Assembly (NCBI RefSeq): GCF_004799685.1
Contig: NZ_CP031311.1
Coordinates: 2,294,001-2,358,000, forward strand
Direction: 5' to 3'
From: Halobellus limi
GTDB taxonomy: Archaea > Halobacteriota > Halobacteria > Halobacteriales > Haloferacaceae
DNA length: 64,000 bases
Part shown: positions 43,481-52,191 of the stretch, piece after piece
Layout of the letters: every line of letters starts with the position of its first letter
Numbering within the stretch: position 1 is the first letter of the stretch
Made by a program: the position numbers and the translations under genes
The notes under the pieces: generated by a model
The model's database searches: none
What the model saw: the letters and a program-made list of their open reading frames with translations, nothing else
What the model was told of the DNA's origin: nothing

Positions 43481-44584
43481 CTATCTCGTCTCGTCGAGAT
43501 CGCCCAGGAACGACACGAGCATCTCCCGACTCACGTGCGGCATCACGACGATCCGGACCAGCCCCGAGCCCGTCCGTGAGAGCCGCCATCCCCGGTCTCG
43601 AAGGGCCTCGAAGGTGGCCGCCGAGAGGTCGACCACGACGATCGGCAGTTCCACGTCTGCGACGTCGAAGCCGCGCTCGCGGAGTTCGCCCGCGAGCCAG
43701 CGTGCGAGACGGTCGGCGCGCTCGTACTCCCGGCGGTAGCCGTCGGGCCACAACGCGTCCATCGCGGCGGCCGCGCCGGCGACGCCCGCGCCGCTTCGGG
43801 TCCCCGTCAGCGACGCCTGCGACGTGGATTCGAGATACGGCGTGTCGACCGCCAGCGCGTCCATCCCCGTACGCTCGCGGAACAGCAGGCCGCCGGCGGG
43901 GATGACCGCCCGCCCGCACTTGTGGGGGTCGATCGTCATCGAGTCGATCGGGGCGTGGCCGAAGTGCCACTCGTGATCGGTGAAGGGGAGGAGGAAGCCG
44001 CCCCAGGCGGCGTCGACGTGGCAGTACGCGCCGGCGTCGTGGGCGAGTTCGGCGAGTTCGGGGATCGGATCGACGCGACCGTACTCGGTCGTTCCCGCGA
44101 CGCCGACGACCAGCACCGTATCCTCGTCGATCGCGGCCGCGACGGCGTCGACGTCCGCGCGGTGGTCGGCGTCGGTCGGGACCGTCCGCAACTCGACGCC
44201 GAGCACCTCGGCGGCCTTCGTGAAGGAGAAGTGGACGCTCTCGGGCGCGACGACGTTCGGTTCGTCGGCGTCGGCGCGGTTCCGCGCCGAGCGCACCGCC
44301 TGGATGTTCGCCTCGGTCCCGCCGCTCGTGACGTAGCCGTGCGGCGGTCCGTCGCGGGCGGCGGTCCGCACACCGGCCTGGTTCGGGAACGTCGAATCGA
44401 GACCGGCCAACTCGCCGAGCATCGCCACCGCGCGCGCCTCGAGTTCGCCGATCTCGGCGTACGTGGCCGGGTCCCCCGGATTCGTCGCGAGGAACCGCTC
44501 TGCGGCCTCGCGCGCCGCGGGATGCGGCTCCGTGCACATCGAGGAGAGAACGCGGTCGAACGTCTGCGGGGCCGCCCGCTGCAT
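43481..44584 (-). CDS. mfnA: PLP-dependent tyrosine/aspartate decarboxylase MfnA
   Basis: This 367-residue group II decarboxylase is annotated in archaea as L-tyrosine or L-aspartate decarboxylase (methanofuran or beta-alanine/coenzyme A supply). In haloarchaea the aspartate role is the more likely. Motifs: [19 protein letters not shown], the PLP-binding [12 protein letters not shown] and the Schiff-base lysine in [18 protein letters not shown]. ATGs occur at 44617 and 44584. The second is preferred because CCTAAACGC (minus strand) lies about 23-31 nt upstream of it and the family usually begins MQRA. Confidence 0.9.
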   Translation of the reverse strand: MQRAAPQTFDRVLSSMCTEPHPAAREAAERFLATNPGDPATYAEIGELEARAVAMLGELAGLDSTFPNQAGVRTAARDGPPHGYVTSGGTEANIQAVRSARNRADADEPNVVAPESVHFSFTKAAEVLGVELRTVPTDADHRADVDAVAAAIDEDTVLVVGVAGTTEYGRVDPIPELAELAHDAGAYCHVDAAWGGFLLPFTDHEWHFGHAPIDSMTIDPHKCGRAVIPAGGLLFRERTGMDALAVDTPYLESTSQASLTGTRSGAGVAGAAAAMDALWPDGYRREYERADRLARWLAGELRERGFDVADVELPIVVVDLSAATFEALRDRGWRLSRTGSGLVRIVVMPHVSREMLVSFLGDLDETR

Positions 44585-44697
44585 AGCGTTCGGTACTTCC
44601 CGGTCGCGTTTAGGCATTCTGTTCTGTCGGGACCGCGTCGATCAGGGAATCGACGACCCGTCCGTGGCTGGAACGGACGGCCCGTCGAACGCCTCGA

Positions 44698-46988
44698 TCA
44701 GCGCACCGAGTCGAGGAGGAGTCGCTGCTCGACGCGCTTGGCCTCGTGCTGGACGTCGCGGACGGCGTCGATGTTCGCCGACACCGACGAGATGCCCTTC
44801 TCGACGAGGAACTGGACCATCTGCGGCTTCGAGGCCGCCTGTCCGCAGATGCTGGTCTTGACGCCGAGGTCGCGGCACGTCTCGATGGTGTCGCCCATGA
44901 GCTTCAGTACCGACGGGTGGAGTTCGTCGAAGCGGTCGGCGACGCGTCCGTTGTTCCGATCGACCGCCAGCGTGTACTGCGTGAGGTCGTTCGTCCCGAA
45001 CGAGACGAAGTCGATACCGGCCTCGGCCATCGACTCGACACCGAGGGCGGCCGCCGGCGTCTCGATCATCACGCCCCACTCCCGCTTTTCGGGATCGACT
45101 CCGGCCTGCTTCAGCAGATTTCGGGCGCGCACGACGTCCTCGGCGTCGTTGACGAGCGGGAACATGATCTCGACGTTGTCGTAGCCCATCTCGTATATGC
45201 GCCGGAACGCCTCCAGTTCGTGCTCGAACAGCCCCGGATTGTCCAGCGAGCGGCGGATCCCGCGGTAACCGAGCATCGGGTTGTGCTCGCGGGGTTCGTC
45301 GCCGCCGCCCTCCAACTGCCTGAACTCGTCGGTCGGGGCGTCGAGCGTCCGGACGCGGACCGGTCGAGGGTAGAACTCCTCGGCCGCCGTCCGGATGCCG
45401 TCGACGAGTTCGTCGACGTAGGCGCGCTCGCCGTTGTCCGCGATGTACTTCGTGGGCGTCTTGCCGAGCGAGAGGACCATGTGTTCGATCCGGAGGAGGC
45501 CGATGCCGTCCGCTCCGGTCGCCGCCGCGCGCTCGGCCGCTTCCGGGATCGAGACGTTGACCTTCACCTCCGTCGCCGTCATCGGCTTGACGGGCGTCTT
45601 CGGACGGGCCTCCTCGATCGGCTCGTGCTGTTCTTCCTCGGCCTCCGCGCCCGCGCGGACGGTTCCCTTGTCGCCGTCGATGGTGATCGGCTGGCCGTCT
45701 TCGAGCTGCCGGGTGGCCGATCCCGTGCCGACGACCGCCGGGACGCCGAGTTCGCGGGAGACGATCGCCGCGTGGGAGGTCATTCCACCCTCGTCGGTGA
45801 CGATTCCCGAGGCGCGCTTCATCGCGGGGACCATGTCCGGCATCGTCATCTCGGTGACGATGATGTCGCCGTCGCCGACCTGATCGAGGTGGTCGAGCTT
45901 CGTGACGATGCGGGCCTCGCCCGAGGCGATCCCGGGGCTGGATCCGAGGCCGCGGAAGAGGACGTCGCCGTCGCCCTCGCTCCCGTTCGAGTCGCCGTTC
46001 GCACCGCCGTTCCCGGCGACCGCTGCGGCGTCGTCCGCTTCCGCCTCGTCGATGGTCGTGATCGGCCGCGACTGGAGCATGTACACCTCGCCGCCGTGGA
46101 CCGCCCACTCGACGTCCTGGGGGTGCCGTAGTGGTCTTCGACGCGCTCGCCGAGTTCGACCAGTTCGTCGATCTCCTCGTCGGAGAGCACCCGCTTGCTC
46201 CGCTTCTCGTCGGGGACCTCGCGCTCGACGGTCTCGCCGGTCTCCTCGTCTTTGACCATCATCATCTTCTTGTCGGCGACGGTGACCGTCTCCACCTCCG
46301 CCGTCTCCCGGTCGATCACGTAGTTGTCCGGGGAGACCGACCCGGAGACGACCGCCTCGCCCAGCCCCCAGGCGGCCTCGATGATGATCTGCGGTTCGCC
46401 CGTCGAGGGGTGAGAGGTGAACAGGACGCCGGACTTCTCGGCGTCGACCATCTCCTGGACGACGACCGCGATGTCGACCTCGTCGTGGGGGAAGCCCTGG
46501 CGGTTCCGGTAGTAGATCGCGCGCTGGGAGAACAGCGACGCCCAGCACTCTTTGACCCGATCGACTAAGGCGTCCTCCCGGACGTTCAGGAACGTCTCCT
46601 GCTGGCCCGCGAAGGAGGCGTCCGGGAGGTCCTCGGCGGTCGCCGACGAGCGGACGGCGACGAACCGCTCGCCGTCGCCGAGGTCCCGATACGCCGAGAC
46701 GATTCCGTCTCTGACGTCGTCGGGGACGGGCGTCTCCATAATGAGCTCGTGCGCGCGCTCGTGCGCCTCGCGGAGCGCCTCGGTGTCCTCGTGATCGACG
46801 TCGACGGCCGCGAACAGTTCCTCGTCGATACCCGCGTTCTCGATGAACTCGCGGTACGTCGCGGCGGTCACGACGAACCCCGACGGCACGGGCAGCCCTG
46901 CCGCAGTGAGTTCGCCCAGTGAAGCCGCCTTCCCGCCGACGTGATCGACGTCGGCGGACCGCACGTCGTCCAGCCAAGCTACAGCCAT
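44698..46988 (-). pseudogene. ppsA: Phosphoenolpyruvate synthase with a single-base frameshift
   Basis: Pyruvate, water dikinase makes PEP from pyruvate and ATP for gluconeogenesis. The N-terminal part (AWLDDVRSADVDHVGGKAAS to GERVEDHYGTP) lies in one frame. The rest (PQDVEWAVHGGEVYMLQSRP, the phospho-histidine motif GGMTSHAAIVSRELGVPAVV, and the C-terminal barrel ending EQRLLLDSVR) lies in another. The shift maps to the five-G run at 46119-46123; a sixth G would restore a 763-codon gene of normal length. Either the gene is disrupted or this is a homopolymer sequencing error. The ATG at 46988 has a TATA-like TACTTTAGG (minus, about 47016-47025). Confidence 0.88.
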
Positions 46989-47127
46989 TAGCGTGTGCAA
47001 TTCCGCAGATATCCCTAAAGTACTTTCCGAAGAGTGCAACGATGAATAAAACGTACTCGGAACCGAGTACGTAATCGAGGGAGTCGGCGGCGAGAGGTTC
47101 TTTAGTCCCGATGTCCTTCGAACGACT

Positions 47128-47733
47128 GTGATTCCGGAATGGGTCTCGTCGCTGCCGCCGTGGCTCGTTTTCGGCCTCCTGGGCGGCGGCCTCGCCTCCG
47201 TGGTCGTCGCCGGCGTGTTCCTCGTCGGCGGGCGGTTGTTCCCCGACGAGCCCGCACCCAGGGGTCACCGCGTCGACGGGTCGGCGCGCCGTCGCACGGA
47301 GATCCGCAAGTACCTTCGGACCATTTCGGAGCCGTTCGTCGAGGATCACGCGATCCACGGGGAGACGGTCGAGTTCTATCTCCCCCGGCGCGACGTCGCG
47401 CTCACCTTCGACGCGCAGGCGTACTTCCGTCTCGAACGCGCGGGGACGTACACCGTCCTCTGCGAACACGAGATGCCGGTGCACGCGCTGGGGCGGCGGC
47501 TCCCCTTCGACGTTCCGGAGTTCGACTTCGGACCGCGGGGACGAACGAGCAACGACCCCGTGGGCGAGGCGTTCGACCACCTCGATCTCGCCCGGACCGC
47601 GAGTCCCGAGGCCGTCAGAGACGCCTACCGCGACCGCGTGAAGACGGTCCACCCCGACCACGGCGGCTCGCAGGCGGAGTTCAAGCGCCTGCAGGAGGCG
47701 TACGCGACCGCCCGAGAGCACGCCGCGGAGTGA
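47128..47733 (+). CDS. Membrane-anchored J-domain protein
   Basis: This 201-residue protein has one N-terminal membrane helix (about 12-36), a middle domain of about 100 residues without recognised family, and a C-terminal J-like domain (about 148-201). The latter has the Hsp70-activating HPD motif in DRVKTVHPDHGGSQAEFKRL. Such proteins may recruit DnaK to the membrane. The GTG at 47128 was chosen because TTTAGT lies about 24-29 nt upstream and the membrane helix follows directly. Confidence 0.85.
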   Translation: MIPEWVSSLPPWLVFGLLGGGLASVVVAGVFLVGGRLFPDEPAPRGHRVDGSARRRTEIRKYLRTISEPFVEDHAIHGETVEFYLPRRDVALTFDAQAYFRLERAGTYTVLCEHEMPVHALGRRLPFDVPEFDFGPRGRTSNDPVGEAFDHLDLARTASPEAVRDAYRDRVKTVHPDHGGSQAEFKRLQEAYATAREHAAE

Positions 47734-48109
47734 ACGGGACGAACCCGAGCCGTCCCGAGCGTTTTTATACGAGTACGGAACCACACCGCCCGTGATCTGA
47801 ACCGCACCACGGCGCGTCTCGCGGGCGTGTGACACACCGCGCCGTGGTTCGAGCGGCGATTCGGCCGTCTCGCCCATCGTGTCACCTGTTCGCCAATTCG
47901 AGGTTCACGTAGCCTATACTAGCGTTTGCAAGTCTTCACTCACTCGATCGCACGACAGCGTGCGATCGGACGAGCAATTAGTTGCAAACGCTACTATAGT
48001 GTCGCTGCCGCCGCTCGCTCTCCCGACCGGCCGCGAGCGCCACCGGACCCCTGGGTCGCCACCGGCGACCGCCGTCACCGATTTGCGCCCGTCGGTCGTA
48101 CCTCCCGTC
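47734..48109. other. 376-bp spacer holding the MITE candidate
   Basis: The spacer between the J-domain gene and the phosphoesterase gene holds an AT-rich GTTTTTATACGAG segment (about 47761-47773) and the 86-bp nested inverted repeat at 47914-47999. The phosphoesterase frame continues through it without stops, but the translated segment is not protein-like. No further gene is seen. Confidence 0.45.
47914..47999. mobile_element. 86-bp nested inverted repeat, MITE candidate
   Basis: Outer arms are CTATACTAGCGTTTGCAA (47914-47931) and TTGCAAACGCTACTATAG (47982-47999), matching at 17 of 18 positions. Exactly 13 bp separates each outer arm from an inner perfect hairpin: CGATCGCAC (47945-47953), a 6-nt loop, and GTGCGATCG (47960-47968). 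The size, symmetry and lack of coding content fit a miniature inverted-repeat transposable element. No clear target-site duplication is visible. A regulatory or RNA structure is the alternative. Confidence 0.6.
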
Positions 48110-48805
48110 GTGGACGACATCGACTACCTCCCGCGGGCCGTCTACCTCTCGGGGGCGGACGCGCTCGTCGTCGCCGACCTCCACGTCGGACGGAGCGAGT
48201 CGTCCGCCGTCGAGTACCCCCTCGGCGAGCGACGCGACCTCCTCGAACGGCTCCGGGACCTGCTCGGCGCTGTCGGTCCGGAGACGGTCGTCTTCGCCGG
48301 CGACATCCTCCATCGGTTCGGGACGGTCTCCGAGCGCAGTCGGGAGACCGTCGAGCGGGTCGTCGCAGCCTGCCACGACGCCGGCGGCGATCCGGTCTTC
48401 GTCCGCGGGAACCACGACGCGGCGCTGGACTCGGTCCGCGACGACGTCAGAGACGCGTACCTCGCCGGCGACGACCCGCGAACCGTGGTCTGTCACGGCC
48501 ACGAGGAGCCGCCGCTCGACGCCGAGAGATACGTGATCGGCCACGACCACCCGGCGATCGAGATCGAGGGACGGCGACGCCCCTGTTTCCTCGACGTCCC
48601 CGACGCCTACCGCGGCGCCGACGTCCTGATGCTCCCCGCGTTCTCGCGGCTCGCCGCCGGCGTCGAGATCAACGACGCGCGCGACGACAATCTGCTCTCG
48701 CCGCTGGTCTGCGGTCTCGACCGCGCCCGACCGATCGTCTACGACGAGGACCGAGCGGAGGCGCTCGCGTTCCCGCCGCTGGAGTCGTTTCGGCGGTTGC
48801 TCTGA
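48110..48805 (+). CDS. Metallophosphoesterase
   Basis: This 231-residue calcineurin-like phosphoesterase has the metal-binding motifs in order: VVADLHVGR, FAGDILHRFG, VRGNHD, VCHGHEEP and VIGHDHPAIEIEG. This spacing matches the small archaeal phosphoesterases related to the SbcD/YfcE group; the substrate is unknown. The GTG at 48110 gives the protein start MDDIDYLPRAVYLSG. The upstream part of the frame crosses the MITE candidate and is rejected. It converges on the flavin oxidoreductase gene. Confidence 0.87.
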   Translation: MDDIDYLPRAVYLSGADALVVADLHVGRSESSAVEYPLGERRDLLERLRDLLGAVGPETVVFAGDILHRFGTVSERSRETVERVVAACHDAGGDPVFVRGNHDAALDSVRDDVRDAYLAGDDPRTVVCHGHEEPPLDAERYVIGHDHPAIEIEGRRRPCFLDVPDAYRGADVLMLPAFSRLAAGVEINDARDDNLLSPLVCGLDRARPIVYDEDRAEALAFPPLESFRRLL

Positions 48806-48833
48806 TCGGGCGAGACCCGGAGCAGTGCCGCGG

Positions 48834-50108
48834 TCAGCGATCCCGCTCGACCGCGCGAGCGGCCTCGCGGCCGCTCCGCATCGCGCCCTGAATCGACGAC
48901 CACGCGGTGTAGTCGCCGGCGAGGTACGTCGATCCGCCCGGCGCGCGGGCGTCCGGCAGCGACTCGTGGATCCCCGGCGGCTGATCGAACTGCGCGAACT
49001 CGATCCGGTGGGTCCGGACCGGTTCGAGTCCCGAGAAGTCGCGTTCGGGGTACCACGACTCCAGCGTCAGCCGCGTCTCCTCTGCGAGCGCCGACGCGTC
49101 GCGCTCCAGCGCAGCGTCGCCCAGGAAGGTCGCGTTGAACAGCGCCGTCCCGTCCGGGGCGTACTCGGGGGCGACCTCCGACATCGGGACGACCGTGTTC
49201 GGCGACGGGTCGGCGGCGTTGAGCAGGATCTTCCGGCCCGTCCGCGGAGCGTCCTCGGCCGGCAGTCGGTAGTACTGCGTCACGCAGCCGCGGGCCTCGA
49301 CCGGGATCGACTCGACGCCCGTGAGCCGGCGGGCTTCCTTCGGGTCGGCGGCGACGACGACGACGTCGACGTCCATCGTCTCCGCCTCCGTTTCGACGGT
49401 GACGTTGCCACCGGCCTCGTCGATCGACTCGACCCGTTCGGAGCAGCGGATCGACGCGCCCGCGGTCCGCGCGCGCTCGGCGAGCTGCTCGGGGATCGCG
49501 CGCATCCCCGCCGCAGGCACCGCGATCTGCCCGTCGGAGAGCGCCTTGAACGTGTACTCGAAGACGCGCTTGGAGGTCGACAGCGACCGGTCGAGCGTGA
49601 TCCCGCCGTAGAAGGGGGCGACGAAGTGCTCGACGTAGTCCTCGGAGAAGCCCCACTCGCGGAGGTACGACCGGATCGACCGGTCCGCGGCGCGGAAGAC
49701 CTCCGACTCCGTCCGCGTGCCGACGTGCTGGCGGAGCAGCAGCGTCCGGAGTTTGTCGCTCAGCGTTACCTCGGCGTTCCGGATGGACGCCGGGGCCGAG
49801 CGGAGGTCTCTGAGGGGATCCGAGAGCACCGACCGCGACCCGGGGCGGGCGATGACCGCGCCGGGGCGGAAGTACCGGAGGTCGAGCGCGTCCAGATCCA
49901 GCTCCCGGCGAACCGCCGGGTAGGCGGTGAAGAGGACCTGGAAGCCGCGGTCGAGCGTGAACCCGTCTCGCGTCTCGGTCCGGACCCGACCCCCCACGGT
50001 CGAACGTCGCTCTACCACGGTCACGTCCGCGCCCGAAGCGGCGAGTCGTCGGGCGGCGACGAGGCCGGCCAGTCCCGCGCCGACGACCGCGACGGATTCT
50101 CCGTCCAT
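48834..50108 (-). CDS. FAD-dependent amine-oxidase/desaturase-like oxidoreductase
   Basis: This 424-residue flavoprotein has the dinucleotide-binding start VAVVGAGLAGLVAARRLAAS, the GG-doublet ERRSTVGGRVRTE and a C-terminal FAD-contacting segment YLAGDYTAWSSIQGAMRSGR. The overall pattern is that of the protoporphyrinogen oxidase / phytoene desaturase / amine oxidase superfamily. The substrate cannot be named; in haloarchaea such proteins are often carotenoid- or amine-related. The ATG at 50108 has CTCTTTGTG (minus strand) about 25 nt upstream. It is divergent from the threonine-synthase-like gene. Confidence 0.83.
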   Translation of the reverse strand: MDGESVAVVGAGLAGLVAARRLAASGADVTVVERRSTVGGRVRTETRDGFTLDRGFQVLFTAYPAVRRELDLDALDLRYFRPGAVIARPGSRSVLSDPLRDLRSAPASIRNAEVTLSDKLRTLLLRQHVGTRTESEVFRAADRSIRSYLREWGFSEDYVEHFVAPFYGGITLDRSLSTSKRVFEYTFKALSDGQIAVPAAGMRAIPEQLAERARTAGASIRCSERVESIDEAGGNVTVETEAETMDVDVVVVAADPKEARRLTGVESIPVEARGCVTQYYRLPAEDAPRTGRKILLNAADPSPNTVVPMSEVAPEYAPDGTALFNATFLGDAALERDASALAEETRLTLESWYPERDFSGLEPVRTHRIEFAQFDQPPGIHESLPDARAPGGSTYLAGDYTAWSSIQGAMRSGREAARAVERDR

Positions 50109-50217
50109 AGTCGACCTTCGCTCGGTGGACACAAAGAGACTGCGAGTGTCTCCGGTCGCGCCGGTTCCCCCGGCGGCGAGTGAATAGGGATTTGTCCGTC
50201 GGATCGTAACGCCGAGT

Positions 50218-51390
50218 ATGCAAACGACAGCGGCGTTCCGCGGACTCGTCTGCACCGAGACCGGCGAGCGCTACGACGCGACGGCGACCGGGCCGAGCGA
50301 CGCCGGGGCGCGGCTCGAAGCCGCGTACGACTACGACGCCGTCGACTGGACGGACGGCGCGCTTGCCGACGCGCCGGCGTCGATGTGGCGCTACGGCGAC
50401 CTGCTCGCCTTCGATGATCCCGTCACCGCCCAGGAGGGCGGGACGCCGCTGGTCTCGGCTCCGGCACTCGCCGAAGAGGCCGGACTCGGTGGCCTTTCGG
50501 TCAAAGACGAGAGTCGAAACCCGACGGGAACTATCCTGGACCGGGGGCTCGCCCCGGCGGTGACCGCCGCCCGCGAGGCCGACGCGGAACTGGTCGCGCT
50601 CGCGGCGGCCGGCAACGCCGGCCAGTCCGCCGCCTCGTACGCGGGGATGGCCGAACTCCGCTCGTACGCCTTCGTCCCCTCGCGGTCGCCGTTCTCGAAC
50701 AAGGCGATGATCAACGTCCACGGCGGGGAGATGCGCGTCGTCGGCGGACGGTACCCGGACGCCGAGGCGGCGCTGCACGAGCAGTTGCAGTCGGAGTGGC
50801 ACACCCTCCAGGAGTTCGACAACCCGTACCGCCACGACGGGATCAAGACGGTCGCGTTCGAGGTCGCCGAGGCCGGTGGGTGGACTCGGCCGGACGCCGT
50901 GGTCGTCCCGGCGGGCACCGGCGAGGTCGTCGCCGGCGTCGCGAAGGGGTTCCGCGAACTCCGGGAGGTCGGGGTCCTCGATTCGCTCCCGCGAATCTTC
51001 GCCGCACAGCCGTCGGGGTGTGCACCGGTCGTGACCGCGTACGAACGGGACGCCGACTCGGTTGAGCCCTGGGAGTCGCCGGACACGATCGTCGGCGAGT
51101 TGGAGATCACCGACCCGAAGGGCGGGGCCGCCGCGCTCGAAGCGATCGAAGAGACCGACGGCGGTGCCGTCGCCGTCGACGACGAGGAGGGCCTAGAGAG
51201 CGCCGTCCTCGCCGCCCAGCGCGTGGGACTGGAGGTCGGCGCGGCCGGCGGCGTCGCGCTCGCGGCCGTCGACGAACTCGCGGGGGAGGGCGTCCTCGGT
51301 CCGGACGATCGCGTCGTCGCGCTCAACACCGAGTCGGGGACGAAGACGGCGGACGTGCTCCGGAGTCACCTGATGGGCAAGGGGGTGTAG
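50218..51390 (+). CDS. Threonine-synthase-like PLP-fold protein lacking the catalytic lysine
   Basis: This 390-residue protein has the fold-type II PLP architecture of threonine synthases: WRYGDLLAF, VSAPALAEEAGLGGLSVKDE, AAAGNAGQSAAS and VVVPAGTGEVVAGVAKGFRE. The segment that normally reads NPTGSFKDRG, with the Schiff-base lysine, is NPTGTILDRG (101-110), with Leu107 in the lysine position. Pyridoxal phosphate chemistry is therefore doubtful. It may be a regulatory or ligand-binding paralogue, or use another lysine. The N-terminus (GLVCTETGERYDA) keeps a trace of the zinc-ribbon-like start of threonine synthases. Confidence 0.82.
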   Translation: MQTTAAFRGLVCTETGERYDATATGPSDAGARLEAAYDYDAVDWTDGALADAPASMWRYGDLLAFDDPVTAQEGGTPLVSAPALAEEAGLGGLSVKDESRNPTGTILDRGLAPAVTAAREADAELVALAAAGNAGQSAASYAGMAELRSYAFVPSRSPFSNKAMINVHGGEMRVVGGRYPDAEAALHEQLQSEWHTLQEFDNPYRHDGIKTVAFEVAEAGGWTRPDAVVVPAGTGEVVAGVAKGFRELREVGVLDSLPRIFAAQPSGCAPVVTAYERDADSVEPWESPDTIVGELEITDPKGGAAALEAIEETDGGAVAVDDEEGLESAVLAAQRVGLEVGAAGGVALAAVDELAGEGVLGPDDRVVALNTESGTKTADVLRSHLMGKGV

Positions 51391-51456
51391 GTCGACGAGG
51401 GCCGAGCCACCCCGCGGGTTTCGACTCGACTCTCGTCGCGGTTTTCCACCGTCAGG

Positions 51457-51463
51457 TTATTAC
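51457..51463 (+). promoter_or_regulatory. TATA-like box of the mntR-gdt1 unit
   Basis: TTATTAC lies 24-30 nt before the ATG at 51487 and directly abuts the palindrome. Confidence 0.45.
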
Positions 51464-51479
51464 TTTAGACCGGTCTAAA
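51464..51479. promoter_or_regulatory. Perfect 16-bp palindromic operator
   Basis: TTTAGACCGGTCTAAA is fully self-complementary. It sits between the TATA-like box (51457-51463) and the ATG at 51487, over the expected transcription start. It resembles metal-regulator boxes of the DtxR family in general shape (TTTAG...CTAAA). Autorepression by the adjacent regulator is the natural reading. Confidence 0.7.
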
Positions 51480-51486
51480 CCGGCGT

Positions 51487-52191
51487 ATGTTGAGCGACGT
51501 GATGGAGGACTACCTGAAGGTCATCTACGAGATCCAGGCGCGGTCGGGGCCGCCGGTCTCCACCTCCGCGGTCGCCGAGGCCCTCGACAAGACGCCGGCG
51601 ACGGTGACGAGTATGCTCGGGACGCTCGAGGAGCGCGGACTCGTGACGCGCGAGAAGTACAAGGGAGCGGAGCTCACGCCGGAGGGCGAGACGGTCGCGC
51701 TGGAAGTGCTGCGGCACCATCGACTGTTGGAGGCGTACCTCGCCGAGCAGTTGGATTACTCCTGGAGCGAGGTGCACGACGAGGCCGACGCGCTGGAACA
51801 CCACATCAGCGAGGAGTTCGAGCGGCGCGTCGCGGCGGCGCTGGACGACCCCGCGGTCGACCCGCACGGCGACCCGATTCCCTCCGCCGATCTCAGCCCG
51901 CTGGAAGAGGACGAGACCACGCCGCTTTCGGCCCGTGAGGTCGGCGACCGGGTCGTCGTCTCCCGCGTCAGCGACCGCGACCGCGACGAACTGGAGTACC
52001 TCGCGGACGCCGGCGTCACGCCGGGAACGACGCTCGAAGTCGTCGACGTCGCTCCCTTCGGGATGGTCACCGTCCGGACAGACGGGGGAGGCGAACAGAG
52101 CCTCCCGGACTCCGTCGCCGACGCGATCCGCGTCCGGCCGATCGACGAGCGGACCGGTCCCGACGATCGAGCCGAGGTGACCGACGCGTGA
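51487..52191 (+). CDS. DtxR/MntR-family metal-dependent repressor
   Basis: This 234-residue regulator has an N-terminal winged helix (1-70; MEDYLKVIYEIQARSGPPVS, DKTPATVTSMLGTLEERGLV), the metal-binding dimerisation domain (about 70-150; RHHRLLEAYLAEQLDYSWSE, EADALEHHISEEFERRV) and a C-terminal SH3/FeoA-like domain (about 150-220). Candidate metal ligands (Glu and His residues) are present in HDEADALEHHI. Whether it senses Mn or Fe cannot be told from sequence. Its stop overlaps the start of a GDT1-type Mn/Ca transporter gene by 4 bp, which favours Mn. Confidence 0.88.
   Translation: MLSDVMEDYLKVIYEIQARSGPPVSTSAVAEALDKTPATVTSMLGTLEERGLVTREKYKGAELTPEGETVALEVLRHHRLLEAYLAEQLDYSWSEVHDEADALEHHISEEFERRVAAALDDPAVDPHGDPIPSADLSPLEEDETTPLSAREVGDRVVVSRVSDRDRDELEYLADAGVTPGTTLEVVDVAPFGMVTVRTDGGGEQSLPDSVADAIRVRPIDERTGPDDRAEVTDA

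Noticed and set aside
41228-43579. A long plus-strand frame (783 codons) opposite metG.
   Set aside because: It is antisense to a clear methionyl-tRNA synthetase. The Asp/Val/Arg-rich product mirrors metG codon usage.
46989-47877. Upstream extension of the second ppsA frame to 47877.
   Set aside because: It covers the divergent J-domain gene and the ppsA promoter. The translated residues are Arg-rich and unrelated to PEP synthase; only the part after the frameshift is real.
47879-48109. N-terminal extension of the phosphoesterase frame by 77 codons.
   Set aside because: It runs through the 86-bp inverted repeat and matches no protein family. The GTG at 48110 starts the conserved part.
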